A stretch of 64,000 nucleotides of DNA, from NCBI GenBank assembly GCA_963837025.1, contig CAWILT010000002.1, positions 806,001 to 870,000 on the forward strand, in the 5' to 3' direction. Position numbers and translations under genes: made by a program. Each line of letters starts with the position of its first letter. Position 1 is the stretch's first letter. The notes beneath the pieces are model-generated. The model was not told the origin of the DNA. It did no database searches and saw only the letters and a list, made by a program, of their open reading frames with translations. This stretch comes from JALZUV01 sp963837025 (GTDB lineage: Bacteria; Pseudomonadota; Alphaproteobacteria; Rickettsiales; JALZUV01). Positions 52,487-60,989 of the stretch are shown one piece after another.

Positions 52487-53248
52487 TTAGTTTGGCATCT
52501 GAGCCGGTAAAACTTTAAATTCAATGCGACGGTTTTCCACACGGCCTTGTTCGGTCACATTATCGCTAGCGGGTTGTGCAGAGCCTAAGCCCATCGCGCG
52601 TATGGGTTGTGTTAAGCCTGCGCTATCAATAAAATAATCGGCTACCGCTTGCGCACGGCGCTGACTTAAATCAATATTCGCAATCTCATCGCCTGAGCTA
52701 TCGGTATGGCCATAAACTTCAATAATAGAATTTGGACAGTTACGCGCAATAGCCGCTAGTTGATTGAGTAGGGTTAAACTTTGTGAGTCAATTTCAGCTT
52801 TATCGGAAGAAAAATTGATGGCTTTGCCTTCCATGGCTTGGGTCAAATTATTCTCGCATTGTTCACTAGCGCTAATTTGCAATTCAATATCCGAGCCAGT
52901 ATCTAAACCATTATTAAAGGGTTCTAAGGCAAAAGGCTCCGTTGATATGGCATCTTCTGCAATTGGGTTAATAACAACAATATCATTTTTAGTTGAGCGC
53001 ACTCCATCAACGGCAGCAGCTAATTCTTGCGCGCGCTTTTTCAGTTGGTTATCGGCTACCACACCACTTAACACCACATCGCGTCCATCAACCACGGATT
53101 TAACCCGAGCTAATTCATCAAACTCAATGCTTTTATCGACCCGTGTTTTAATGTCAGCTGGGATAGTTTCAATATGCTGAGTAATGCAGAAATAAGCTAA
53201 AATAACTGCAATAATAATTCCTATAAGCAATAGTAATGAACGACTCAT
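52487..53248 (-). CDS. BON-OmpA domain envelope protein
   Basis: A 253-residue protein with an N-terminal membrane anchor (LLLLIGIIIAVILAYFCI). One BON domain follows (about 35-95: VVDGRDVVLSGVVADNQLKK...VDGVRSTKNDIVVI). The C-terminal OmpA-like domain (about 130-250) has IEVYGHTDSSGDE and NIDLSQRRAQAVADYF, the peptidoglycan-binding signature. The Cys pair SEQCENN...ARNCPNS could form a disulfide. The domain order resembles ArfA/OmpATb of mycobacteria. It is transcribed with the HhH protein. Confidence 0.88.
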   Translation of the reverse strand: MSRSLLLLIGIIIAVILAYFCITQHIETIPADIKTRVDKSIEFDELARVKSVVDGRDVVLSGVVADNQLKKRAQELAAAVDGVRSTKNDIVVINPIAEDAISTEPFALEPFNNGLDTGSDIELQISASEQCENNLTQAMEGKAINFSSDKAEIDSQSLTLLNQLAAIARNCPNSIIEVYGHTDSSGDEIANIDLSQRRAQAVADYFIDSAGLTQPIRAMGLGSAQPASDNVTEQGRVENRRIEFKVLPAQMPN

Positions 53249-53421
53249 ACGAGCAAATACCTACATTATTATTATTTTGATAATCATGTAGCATAGCAAC
53301 TTGCCATTGTATAATAGTTTGTTAATTGAATTGTTTTGCATATAGGCCAAATTTAGGTTATGTAGGTGGGGAAGTTTGCGGATTACCCGTGACTATAACA
53401 CCGCAGTAAAGGATTTTCAGT

Positions 53422-53634
53422 ATGGCTACGGGTACAGTAAAATGGTTTAACCCCACAAAAGGTTACGGTTTCATCACTCCAGAAAGCGGAGGCAATGATG
53501 TGTTTGTTCATATCAGCGCAGTTGAAAAAGCCGGTCTACGTGGATTAGATGAAGGTCAAAAAGTTAATTTTGAAATTCAAGAAAACCGTGGAAAAGAAGC
53601 AGCAGCAGATCTACAATTGATTGATGCAGCGTAA
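53422..53634 (+). CDS. cspA: cold-shock domain protein
   Basis: A 70-residue CspA-family RNA chaperone. RNP1 is KGYGFITPE and RNP2 is DVFVHISAVE; the start is MATGTVKWFNPTKGYGF. An AAAGGA site lies 10 bases before the ATG. The 172-base region to the divergent BON-OmpA gene holds a TATAAT at 53310-53315 and would give a leader of roughly 100 bases, long as in other csp genes; no -35 matching at 17 bases is evident. A terminator follows. Confidence 0.95.
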   Translation: MATGTVKWFNPTKGYGFITPESGGNDVFVHISAVEKAGLRGLDEGQKVNFEIQENRGKEAAADLQLIDAA

Positions 53635-53658
53635 GCGACTTTTCGTTTAAACCGCAAA

Positions 53659-53690
53659 CCTCGAAAAGCCTATGCTTTTTGAGGTTTTTT
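53659..53690 (+). terminator. rho-independent terminator of cspA
   Basis: CCTCGAAAAGC (53659-53669) pairs with GCTTTTTGAGG (53674-53684) with one G-T pair and a 4-base loop, followed by six Ts. It lies 25 bases after the cspA stop and just beyond the convergent lolA stop. Confidence 0.88.
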
Positions 53691-53715
53691 CATGCCTGAG
53701 TTTTAGGTGTTATGC

Positions 53716-54333
53716 TTATTTATTTAAGCGCTTAGATTTTTTGTTTACACCACCTGTGCGCGGGTCTTTAAACGCAAATGCTTTATCATCAATTGGTGTA
53801 TCAACAATAATATTGCTAAAATTAATGTGCGTTGCAGATTGCGTTGCATCAATAACAATCAATTTTTCTAACTGCCATGGGGATTGACTAAAAATCATGC
53901 CTAAGCTGCCTTGATCGGCTGCATCTTTCTGTTCCAACGTAATATGAAATTTTCCATTTTTCTCAAATGATTCAGCAACCGTAATATTGGAATTTTTAAA
54001 ATCGACTGTCTTATTGGTTAATACTCCTAGAAGCGTTTCATCTAATGGAATATCACTTACCTGATCAACGGAATAATCATAATAGGTTAAAAAGTTGCCG
54101 CGCGTAACCATTAAAATTGGAGCAGGAGGGTTATATTCCCAGCGCATTTTATTGGGTCGCTTTAACAAAAATTTACCCGATGACTTACTTCCATCTGGCG
54201 CTACTTGCTGAAAGTTAGCTTTCAGCGTCTTGAGGTTTGTCAAATAAGCTTCAACTTTTTCAGTAGAGGCAGAAGCGTTTACGCTAAAAAAACAGCTTAT
54301 TACCAGTGCTAATATTGTCCATTTATGCTGCAT
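53716..54333 (-). CDS. lolA: LolA-family outer-membrane lipoprotein carrier
   Basis: A 205-residue periplasmic protein with a signal peptide (about 1-22, ending NASA). The LolA fold shows LKTLKANFQQVAPDGSKSSG, KFLLKRPNKMRWEYNPPAPI and a beta-rich C-terminal half (THINFSNIIVDTPIDDKAFA). It ferries lipoproteins from the LolCDE complex to the outer membrane. The start overlaps the ispG stop by 11 bases. The weakly conserved family means a LolA-like paralogue is possible. Confidence 0.86.
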   Translation of the reverse strand: MQHKWTILALVISCFFSVNASASTEKVEAYLTNLKTLKANFQQVAPDGSKSSGKFLLKRPNKMRWEYNPPAPILMVTRGNFLTYYDYSVDQVSDIPLDETLLGVLTNKTVDFKNSNITVAESFEKNGKFHITLEQKDAADQGSLGMIFSQSPWQLEKLIVIDATQSATHINFSNIIVDTPIDDKAFAFKDPRTGGVNKKSKRLNK

Positions 54334-55537
54334 TATTTTTCGCTCCGTAAGTTTTCTCTATATATTGTACGACCATGTCTTTGAAATCCTGCGCGATGGA
54401 ATCGCCGCGCAAGGTTGTGGTTTTTACGCCATCTACAAAAACTGGCGCTGCTGGCGATTCGCCCGTGCCGGGTAAACTGATGCCTATATTGGCATGTTTA
54501 CTTTCACCAGGGCCATTCACAATGCAGCCCATGACGGCAACTTGCATTGTTTCAACTCCCTGAAAATGTTCGCGCCATTGGGGCATTTGCGCGCGTAGCC
54601 ACGATTGAATTTCATCAGCCAAACTTTGAAAGAAGGTACTGGTAGTACGTCCGCAACCGGGACAGGCGGTAACTTGAGGTGTAAAAGCGCGTAGACCCAA
54701 TGCTTGCAAAAGCTCTTGGCAAAGTTTTACTTCCGTTGTTCTATCGCCTTGAGGCTCAGGCGTGAGCGAGGCACGAATAGTGTCGCCAATACCTTCATGT
54801 AATAAAATACCCAGTGCGGCTGACGTTGCCGTGATGCCCTTAACCCCTAATCCAGCCTCGGTTAATCCTAAATGAATCGGCCAATGGCCAGCTTTTGCAA
54901 GTGCGCGGTTGGTGGCAATAAGCTCTTGAACCTTGCTGACCTTTGCAGAAAGAATAATTTTATTTGCGGGTAACCCAATCGCTTCGGCCATTTGCGCGCT
55001 TTGAACGGCTGAACGCACTAAAGCCTCGCGCATCACTTCATCATTATTTTTTGGATTACCATTGGCATTGTTTTCGTCCATCACCTCAGCCAGCATCTGC
55101 TGGTCTAGACTACCCCAGTTAACGCCAATGCGCACGGGTTTATTATATTTAATAGCCGCTTCAATCATCTGCTGAAATTGACTGTCGCGCTTAGATTTAA
55201 AACCTACATTGCCCGGATTAATGCGATATTTGCTTAGAGCCTTTGCCATATCGGGAAAATCCGCAAGCAAGCGATGGCCATTATAATGAAAATCGCCAAT
55301 AATGGGGGTTTGATAGCCGGCTTCACGAAGCGCATTGACTAAAGGCGCAACTTGCGCTGCAGATTCCTCGCGATCAACCGTGATGCGAATTAGTTCGGAA
55401 CCCGCATCAGCGAGTTCTTTGCATTGTTTCAATGTAGCCGCCAAATCAGCCGTATCGGTGTTGGTCATAGATTGCACTACCACGGGTGCGCCGCCGCCAA
55501 CTAAAACTCCACCCACATCTACGCTAAAACGACTCAT
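54323..55537 (-). CDS. ispG: 4-hydroxy-3-methylbut-2-en-1-yl diphosphate synthase
   Basis: A 404-residue GcpE/IspG that reduces methylerythritol cyclodiphosphate to HMBPP in the MEP pathway using a 4Fe-4S cluster. Cluster ligands are in TACPGCGRTT and MGCIVNGPGES. The TIM-barrel start is VGGGAPVVVQSMTNTDTADL. The start at 55537 (MSRFSVDVGG) is chosen because it gives an ATGA overlap with the RodZ-like gene; an ATG at 55549 is the alternative. The rodZ-ispG order is also found in E. coli. Confidence 0.95.
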   Translation of the reverse strand: MSRFSVDVGGVLVGGGAPVVVQSMTNTDTADLAATLKQCKELADAGSELIRITVDREESAAQVAPLVNALREAGYQTPIIGDFHYNGHRLLADFPDMAKALSKYRINPGNVGFKSKRDSQFQQMIEAAIKYNKPVRIGVNWGSLDQQMLAEVMDENNANGNPKNNDEVMREALVRSAVQSAQMAEAIGLPANKIILSAKVSKVQELIATNRALAKAGHWPIHLGLTEAGLGVKGITATSAALGILLHEGIGDTIRASLTPEPQGDRTTEVKLCQELLQALGLRAFTPQVTACPGCGRTTSTFFQSLADEIQSWLRAQMPQWREHFQGVETMQVAVMGCIVNGPGESKHANIGISLPGTGESPAAPVFVDGVKTTTLRGDSIAQDFKDMVVQYIEKTYGAKNNAA

Positions 55538-56217
55538 TCGCGTTTCCAAATGGGGTAAATAGTAGGATTTTTCAAGATAAAACTGGGTAAATTATCCGTC
55601 GAAGTTTCACAAATTTCGATGGAGCGCGATGGAATATTTAAACACGTGCTCAAAACATTTTGTGATAAAGGAGCAATATAATCACTTAATTGTGATTCAT
55701 CAGCCATTTGTGGATCAACTAACGGTGGCGCCAAGCGCTCGCGATTGTCAGCTAAATTGGCTAATGAGAGCCATATAACGCATAAACCGAGCAACCCAAA
55801 TGCACTGAACCAAAGGGTTCCGCGTGATGGAATTTCATAAGTGGTGTGAATTTTATGATAATTGAGTTTTGCTTCAACCTTGCCTTGAATGCGTAAACAA
55901 CATTCAGTGGCTTCTTGTGGTGAAAAATTTAAATATTCGGCGTAATGGCGTAAATATCCGCGACCATAGGTAGCGCTGGGCAATGCATCCCAATCACCTA
56001 TTTCGATTGCTTCGAGATAATAAGGTTTCAAACGTAATATTAACGCTATTTTTTCAATCGTTTGATTTGAATTAAGTCTAGCCTCGCGTAAAATTCCCCC
56101 TAATTGCTGCAGGTTTTTCACATGTGCAAAAGGTGTCGATTCACTAAGCGAAGATTCAAAATTTTCAAATGTGGTGGCCATGCGCGCGAACCTAACAGGC
56201 TTCAAGCAGGTTGTCAT
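55534..56217 (-). CDS. RodZ-like helix-turn-helix membrane protein
   Basis: A 227-residue protein. An N-terminal helix-turn-helix of the RodZ/HTH_25 type (LGGILREARLNSNQTIEKIA...LKPYYLEAIEIGDWDALPS, about 40-80) is followed by YGRGYLRHYAEYL. One membrane helix (LWFSAFGLLGLCVIWLSLA) lies near residue 150. The periplasmic tail of ~60 residues lacks the large DUF4115 domain of full RodZ. An ATG at 56181 (MATTFENF) is an alternative start. It probably helps cell shape through MreB, by family. Confidence 0.82.
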   Translation of the reverse strand: MTTCLKPVRFARMATTFENFESSLSESTPFAHVKNLQQLGGILREARLNSNQTIEKIALILRLKPYYLEAIEIGDWDALPSATYGRGYLRHYAEYLNFSPQEATECCLRIQGKVEAKLNYHKIHTTYEIPSRGTLWFSAFGLLGLCVIWLSLANLADNRERLAPPLVDPQMADESQLSDYIAPLSQNVLSTCLNIPSRSIEICETSTDNLPSFILKNPTIYPIWKRE

Positions 56218-56266
56218 GAAATACCATAAAGAATTTAAAGAAGTAATTTACCCTAAAAAATTTGCT

Positions 56267-57250
56267 TTAAATAAAGGCTTCGGCCTGACCAATGAGCTCA
56301 TCCACAATTGATTGCATGGGTTGAATTTGCGTAACCATACCCACCGATTGCCCCGCCATAACGGATCCATTTTCAACATCGCCATCAATCACGGCTTTGC
56401 GTAACGCGCCAGCCCAGAAATGCTCAATTTCGAGCTGCGCTTCAAGCTTATCTAACTCGCCTGATTCGTGGCGTTTGATGGTTTGAATTTGCATACGTGT
56501 GAAAGCATCAGTGGCTTTATTCTCTATCGCGCGCACTGGAATAACGGGGAAATTCGGATCAATTTGCACACTCGGTGTAGCGTTGCGCGCGTTGCTTTTA
56601 ATGAATAATTGTTTAAAATTATCATGCGCAATGGATTCTTCGGCGCATACGAAGCGTGTACCTAATTGTACACCGGATGCCCCCATTTGCAAATATTGCA
56701 CAATCGCCTCACCACGCCCAATGCCACCCGCCACAAAAATGGGCACTTCGGTAATATGCGGTAGAATCTCCTGTGCGAGAACGGATGTAGATACAGGCCC
56801 AATATGTCCGCCAGCTTCCATGCCTTCAATCACAATCGCATCAGCGCCGGAACGTATAAGCTTTTTAGCAATCACTAGTGCTGGGGCAAAACAAATCACT
56901 TTTGCGCCACCTTCTTTAATACGTTTGATGGTTGTGCCCTTGGGCAAGCCGCCTGCTAGCACTATATGCGTCACGTGTGCCGCCAAACAAATATCAATCA
57001 GGTCATCTAATTGCGGATGCATAGTAATAAGATTCACACCAAACGGTTTGCTAGTTAACGCCTTGGTTGCCGCAATCTCTTTTTTCAAAAGCTCAGGCGG
57101 CATTGAACCGCAGGCAATAACACCAAACGCGCCCGAGTTGCTCATCGCAGCAACCAGATTATGTTCCGAAACCCAGCTCATCGCGCCGCCCATTATGGCA
57201 TAAGTTGAGCCGAGAAAATCTGTGCCACGCTTCATCAATTTAGAAAGCAT
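56267..57250 (-). CDS. nitronate monooxygenase / FabK-like FMN enzyme
   Basis: A 327-residue TIM-barrel flavoprotein of the NPD/2-nitropropane dioxygenase family. Motifs are STYAIMGGAMSWVSEHNLVA, PFGVNLITMHP, DAIVIEGMEAGGHIGP (with the conserved His) and PIFVAGGIGRGEAIVQYLQMGASGVQLGTRF for FMN phosphate binding. Family members are nitronate monooxygenases, FabK enoyl reductases or related; sequence reading alone does not tell them apart. It ends 49 bases from the RodZ-like gene on the same strand. Confidence 0.85.
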   Translation of the reverse strand: MLSKLMKRGTDFLGSTYAIMGGAMSWVSEHNLVAAMSNSGAFGVIACGSMPPELLKKEIAATKALTSKPFGVNLITMHPQLDDLIDICLAAHVTHIVLAGGLPKGTTIKRIKEGGAKVICFAPALVIAKKLIRSGADAIVIEGMEAGGHIGPVSTSVLAQEILPHITEVPIFVAGGIGRGEAIVQYLQMGASGVQLGTRFVCAEESIAHDNFKQLFIKSNARNATPSVQIDPNFPVIPVRAIENKATDAFTRMQIQTIKRHESGELDKLEAQLEIEHFWAGALRKAVIDGDVENGSVMAGQSVGMVTQIQPMQSIVDELIGQAEAFI

Positions 57251-57285
57251 AATTAGTCCTTATATAATTAAATGTTAACGCCATA

Positions 57286-57627
57286 CTATGAAAATGCAAA
57301 TTGGAGACATATAAAAGCAGAGCTGCAAGCAATAAGAAGGCTAAATATAAAACAAATGAAATCTAAAGATTTTTTATCATAAGAAGTGTCATTATTTGAA
57401 CAGAAAATATACAAGTTTTTTATTTGTAAAACTAGACCTATAACAAAGCAAGCTAGACCCATAAATAAACTACAAACGAAGTATGTAAGTATTATTTCTT
57501 TAAAAGATGATTTAAATATAAGATTTTTTAAAGGCGAAAAAAGAATTAAAAGCGTTAATATGTTTATAATTAAGCTAGCTATAATCGCCTTATATATAGC
57601 GTGAAAAGGTGATTGATTTTTTTTCAT
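57286..57627 (-). CDS. small AT-rich membrane protein, orphan
   Basis: A 113-residue hydrophobic protein with three predicted membrane helices (IIASLIINILTLLILF, LTYFVCSLFMGLACFVIGLV, SLDFICFIFSLLIACSSAFI) and a Lys/Asn/Asp loop (IFCSNNDTSYDKKS). Five cysteines all lie in or next to helices. The gene is markedly richer in A and T than its neighbours and uses many TTT, ATA and AAA codons, which suggests recent acquisition or weak selection. No family recognised. The reverse strand also has an open frame, but the membrane pattern supports this strand. Confidence 0.5.
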   Translation of the reverse strand: MKKNQSPFHAIYKAIIASLIINILTLLILFSPLKNLIFKSSFKEIILTYFVCSLFMGLACFVIGLVLQIKNLYIFCSNNDTSYDKKSLDFICFIFSLLIACSSAFICLQFAFS

Positions 57628-57750
57628 TATAAACCTTACCGCAAAACTATATATTCTCTAGAAAAAAAGCTGTTATTTGTGTGCTAAATAACTATTGCTA
57701 AGCCTATGATGTGAAATTACCAAATTATGAAATCTTATTGAGAATAAAAT

Positions 57751-58515
57751 ATGAAAACACGATTAATATTTGGCCTGCTCATTGCAGCTTTTGCGGTTTT
57801 TTCTTTCTTCGGATCATCGGAATATAATCCGATTACGGGTGAAACGCAGCGTGTAGCTTTATCACCAGATCAAGAAATTGCATTAGGCTTACAATCAGCC
57901 CCTCAAATGGCCAAGCAACATGGCGGTCTTCATCCGAGTGCTAAGGCACAAGCGCGTATTGATGCAATCGGCGCGCGTTTAGTAAGCCAAAGTGCCGCTA
58001 AAGATATTGATTGGAATTGGGAATTTCACTTGTTGCGCGATTCTGACACGATAAACGCTTTTGCATTGCCCGGTGGCCAAATTTTTATGACCGCAGCGCT
58101 TTATAATAAGCTGCCCTCAGATGATGAAGTGGCTGGCGTTTTAGGGCATGAAATAGGCCATGTAATTGCGCGCCATGGAGCTGAGCATTTGGCAAAACAG
58201 CAGCTTACCGCAGGTTTAACCGGTGCAGCCACCGTTGCTGCTGGCGATTATAATATGGGGCGCATGGCGCAGATGATTGGCCAGATGGTGAATATGAAAT
58301 ATGGCCGCGATGATGAGTTAGAATCGGATTATCTCGGCGTGCGTTTTATGAGCGAGGCAGGCTACGAGCCTGAAGCCCTTATTCGCGTGATGGAGGTGCT
58401 TGCAGAATCAAGCGGAGGCAGCGGCGGCCAGCCCGAATTTTTCAGCACCCATCCAAACCCCGATAATCGCATCGAAAAAATCCGAGAAGCCATTGCTAAA
58501 TTTGAAACATATTAA
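57751..58515 (+). CDS. M48 family metalloprotease
   Basis: A 254-residue zinc protease. An N-terminal signal or anchor (LIFGLLIAAFAVFSFFG) is followed by the HExxH site in GHEIGHVIARHGAEH near residue 132. The third ligand is in DELESDYLGVRFMSEAGY. The C-terminal FFSTHPNPDNRIEKIREA is typical of BepA/LoiP-like periplasmic members. No TPR domain follows the protease domain. It likely acts in envelope quality control. The next gene, a pseudopilin, begins 34 bases later. Confidence 0.9.
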   Translation: MKTRLIFGLLIAAFAVFSFFGSSEYNPITGETQRVALSPDQEIALGLQSAPQMAKQHGGLHPSAKAQARIDAIGARLVSQSAAKDIDWNWEFHLLRDSDTINAFALPGGQIFMTAALYNKLPSDDEVAGVLGHEIGHVIARHGAEHLAKQQLTAGLTGAATVAAGDYNMGRMAQMIGQMVNMKYGRDDELESDYLGVRFMSEAGYEPEALIRVMEVLAESSGGSGGQPEFFSTHPNPDNRIEKIREAIAKFETY

Positions 58516-58549
58516 CTGATTCTTAAAGAATAAATACTAAGGTAATATT

Positions 58550-59248
58550 ATGAAACAAGGCTTTACATTACTAGAATTATCCATAGTGCTCGTAATCATT
58601 GGGTTGATAATTGGCGGTATTACGGCAGGTGCGGAACTTATCCGCGGCGCCGAGCTTAACTCTGTTATCGCTGATGTTAATAAGTATAAAGTTGCTATTA
58701 ACACCTTTAAATTAAAGTATAATCAGCTTCCGGGTGATATGAAAAATGCCAAATCGTATTGGCCAGCTGAATGCGTTGATGTGTCAGGTAATGATTGCAA
58801 TGGAAATGGCGATGGAGATTTATCAACCAGTTACGAAAACATGCGTTCGTGGCAGCATTTATCTTTAGCGGGTTTAGTAACAGGAGCTTATACTGGTGTG
58901 GGTGCAAACTCCATCACAAATTATATGCTACCACCGGAAAATGTGCCTGCATCAAAAATAGGGGGTTTGGCAGGATACAAACTTATGGGATGGACTTTGT
59001 ATCAGAAAAAATCCAATGCAATGTTGTTATCTACAGCAGGGACTTCAGGTTTTATGGGGGGAGGAGCTCTTAATACTCCAGAAGCGCAAGCAATAGATGA
59101 AAAATCTGATGATGGTAAGTCTAGTACGGGTTCTATCAATGGATATTCGGCAAGCACTGGCTGTGTTGATGCATTGCCAACTGCCGCATCATCGAATTAT
59201 ATTCTATCAAACAAAGTAGTTGATTGCGTATTGTTTTTTAGATTTTAA
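58550..59248 (+). CDS. type IV prepilin-like protein, isolated
   Basis: A 232-residue protein with a perfect class III signal: MKQG before FTLLELSIVLVIIGLIIGG. Cleavage would follow Gly4, and Glu is at position 5 of the mature part. The soluble domain has PGDMKNAKSYWP, the CVDVSGNDCNGNGDGDLS loop (two Cys and an acidic Gly/Asn run that could bind calcium) and a C-terminal Cys pair (TGCVDALP...VVDCVLFFRF). No pilus or type II secretion assembly gene is in the window. It may be a minor pilin or pseudopilin assembled by machinery encoded elsewhere. Confidence 0.85.
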   Translation: MKQGFTLLELSIVLVIIGLIIGGITAGAELIRGAELNSVIADVNKYKVAINTFKLKYNQLPGDMKNAKSYWPAECVDVSGNDCNGNGDGDLSTSYENMRSWQHLSLAGLVTGAYTGVGANSITNYMLPPENVPASKIGGLAGYKLMGWTLYQKKSNAMLLSTAGTSGFMGGGALNTPEAQAIDEKSDDGKSSTGSINGYSASTGCVDALPTAASSNYILSNKVVDCVLFFRF

Positions 59249-59258
59249 GATTTTTCTT

Positions 59259-60494
59259 TTAATCAGCGTCTTTATCTAAGCCGAAAGCGGTGTGAAGCGA
59301 GCGCAAGGCAAGCTCGGTATATTCTTCTTCAATTAAAACGGAAATTTTAATTTCGGATGTGGAAATTACCAGAATATTCACGCCTTTTTTGGCGAGTGTG
59401 TCGAACATGGTGGTGGCAACACCTGCATGGCTGCGCATGCCAACACCAATTACGGATACTTTTGAAACGCCAGAATCGGAATGAAGTTTATCATATTGAA
59501 TGGTGTCTTTAGCTTTTTGCATCACATCGATGGTTTTGGCCAAGTCGCCCTGTGGCACGGTAAAGGTCATATCGGTGCGCTGGCCATCTTCCGTCACATT
59601 TTGCACAATCATGTCCACGTTGATTTCTGCTTCACCTAAGGGGCCAAAAATTTTGGCAGAGATGCCAGGAATGTTGGCCACATTGGTTAAGGTTACACGC
59701 GCATCATCGCGGCTATAGGTAATTCCGGTTACTCGTCTGCGTTCTAACACTTCATCTTCCTCTACTAATAGGGTTCCGGGTTCGTCTGAAAAGGTGGATA
59801 GCACTTGCACCGTTACACCATAATTCATAGCCATTTCAACCGAGCGTGTTTGGAGCACTTTGGCACCTTGGCTCGCCATTTCTAAAATTTCTTCATAGGC
59901 CACTTTATTGAGCTTGCGCGCCGATTTTACAATGCGCGGGTCGGTGGTGTAAATGCCATCTACATCGGTATAGATATCGCAGCGATCAGCTTTGAGTGCT
60001 GCAGCAATGGCAACGGCAGTTGTGTCCGAACCGCCACGCCCGAGTGTGGCAATGCGATTATCGGCGGTGATACCTTGAAAGCCCGCTACCACAATTACTT
60101 CGCCACGATTGAGCGCTTCATGCATAATGTCGGTATCAATCGCTTCAATGCGCGCCCGTCCGTGGCTACCATCGGTGCGCAAGGGAAGTTGCCAGCCCGC
60201 CCAACTGCGCGCATTAATACCAATTTCCTGCAAGTTTAGCGCCAATAGGCCAGAGGTTACTTGCTCACCCGATGCGACGACTGAATCATATTCAGCCCAG
60301 CTTTGCGGTGACATTAAAGGCGACATTTCGCGGCTCCAAGCGGCCAGTTGATCGGTCACGCCTGCCATAGCAGATACGGCAACGACTACTTTATTGCCTA
60401 AATTCACTTCTTTTTGCACGCGGCTTGCCACATGGCGGATTTTATCCAAATCCGCTACCGATGTGCCGCCAAATTTTTGTACAATGAGTGCCAT
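59259..60494 (-). CDS. lysC: aspartate kinase
   Basis: A 411-residue monofunctional aspartokinase, the first step to lysine, threonine and methionine. N-terminal LIVQKFGGTSVADLDKI is the kinase signature, with VVAGFQGITADNRIATLGRGGSD further on. Two C-terminal ACT domains (about 265-410, starting RRVTGITYSRDDARVTLTNV) carry feedback control. Length fits the alpha/beta type of Bacillus/Corynebacterium-like enzymes. It converges with the pilin gene with only 10 bases between and no hairpin. Confidence 0.95.
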   Translation of the reverse strand: MALIVQKFGGTSVADLDKIRHVASRVQKEVNLGNKVVVAVSAMAGVTDQLAAWSREMSPLMSPQSWAEYDSVVASGEQVTSGLLALNLQEIGINARSWAGWQLPLRTDGSHGRARIEAIDTDIMHEALNRGEVIVVAGFQGITADNRIATLGRGGSDTTAVAIAAALKADRCDIYTDVDGIYTTDPRIVKSARKLNKVAYEEILEMASQGAKVLQTRSVEMAMNYGVTVQVLSTFSDEPGTLLVEEDEVLERRRVTGITYSRDDARVTLTNVANIPGISAKIFGPLGEAEINVDMIVQNVTEDGQRTDMTFTVPQGDLAKTIDVMQKAKDTIQYDKLHSDSGVSKVSVIGVGMRSHAGVATTMFDTLAKKGVNILVISTSEIKISVLIEEEYTELALRSLHTAFGLDKDAD

Positions 60495-60566
60495 AGCATG
60501 CCTTTAAGCGATTGTGCGTTAAGGTGCAAGCGCCAAGCGCATATTACATTTCAAAAAGTTTTTGGC

Positions 60567-60989
60567 TTATAGCTTAAGTGTAAAAATCAGCGCATCTTCG
60601 CTTTTACCACTGGGCAAACTATAATAGTTTCTGCGTAAGGCTGTTTGTTCAAATCCTGCTTGGCAGTAAAGATATTGTGCAATGTGGTTGCTGGTTTTTA
60701 CCTCAAGAAAAACGCGTTTGCACCCTATGGATTGTAAATGATTGTTCAACTGCGATAGCAACATTTTACCAAGTCCAGCACCTCGATAGGAAGGGTGCAC
60801 TGCAAAAGTAATTATTTCAGCTTCATCAGCGGCAGTGCGAGCTAAGATAAAACCTGCTTTATCTTTAATCCAACCTTGAGCCCCTGTATTGATCAGATCG
60901 ATAAATTCTTGTGCACTCCATGATTTATCAAAGCTTAAACTGTAAATATGTGATAGGGTATTAACATCCGCTTTATTAATAACCCTCAT
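60567..60989 (-). CDS. rimI: RimI-like N-acetyltransferase
   Basis: A 140-residue GNAT acetyltransferase. The acetyl-CoA loop is VHPSYRGAGLGKMLLSQL, followed by FLEVKTSNHIAQYLYCQAGF and RRNYYSLPSGKSEDALIF, the pattern of the RimI group that acetylates the N-terminus of ribosomal protein S18. tsaB, a frequent partner, is not adjacent. The ATG overlaps the methyltransferase stop by 4 bases. Confidence 0.88.
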   Translation of the reverse strand: MRVINKADVNTLSHIYSLSFDKSWSAQEFIDLINTGAQGWIKDKAGFILARTAADEAEIITFAVHPSYRGAGLGKMLLSQLNNHLQSIGCKRVFLEVKTSNHIAQYLYCQAGFEQTALRRNYYSLPSGKSEDALIFTLKL

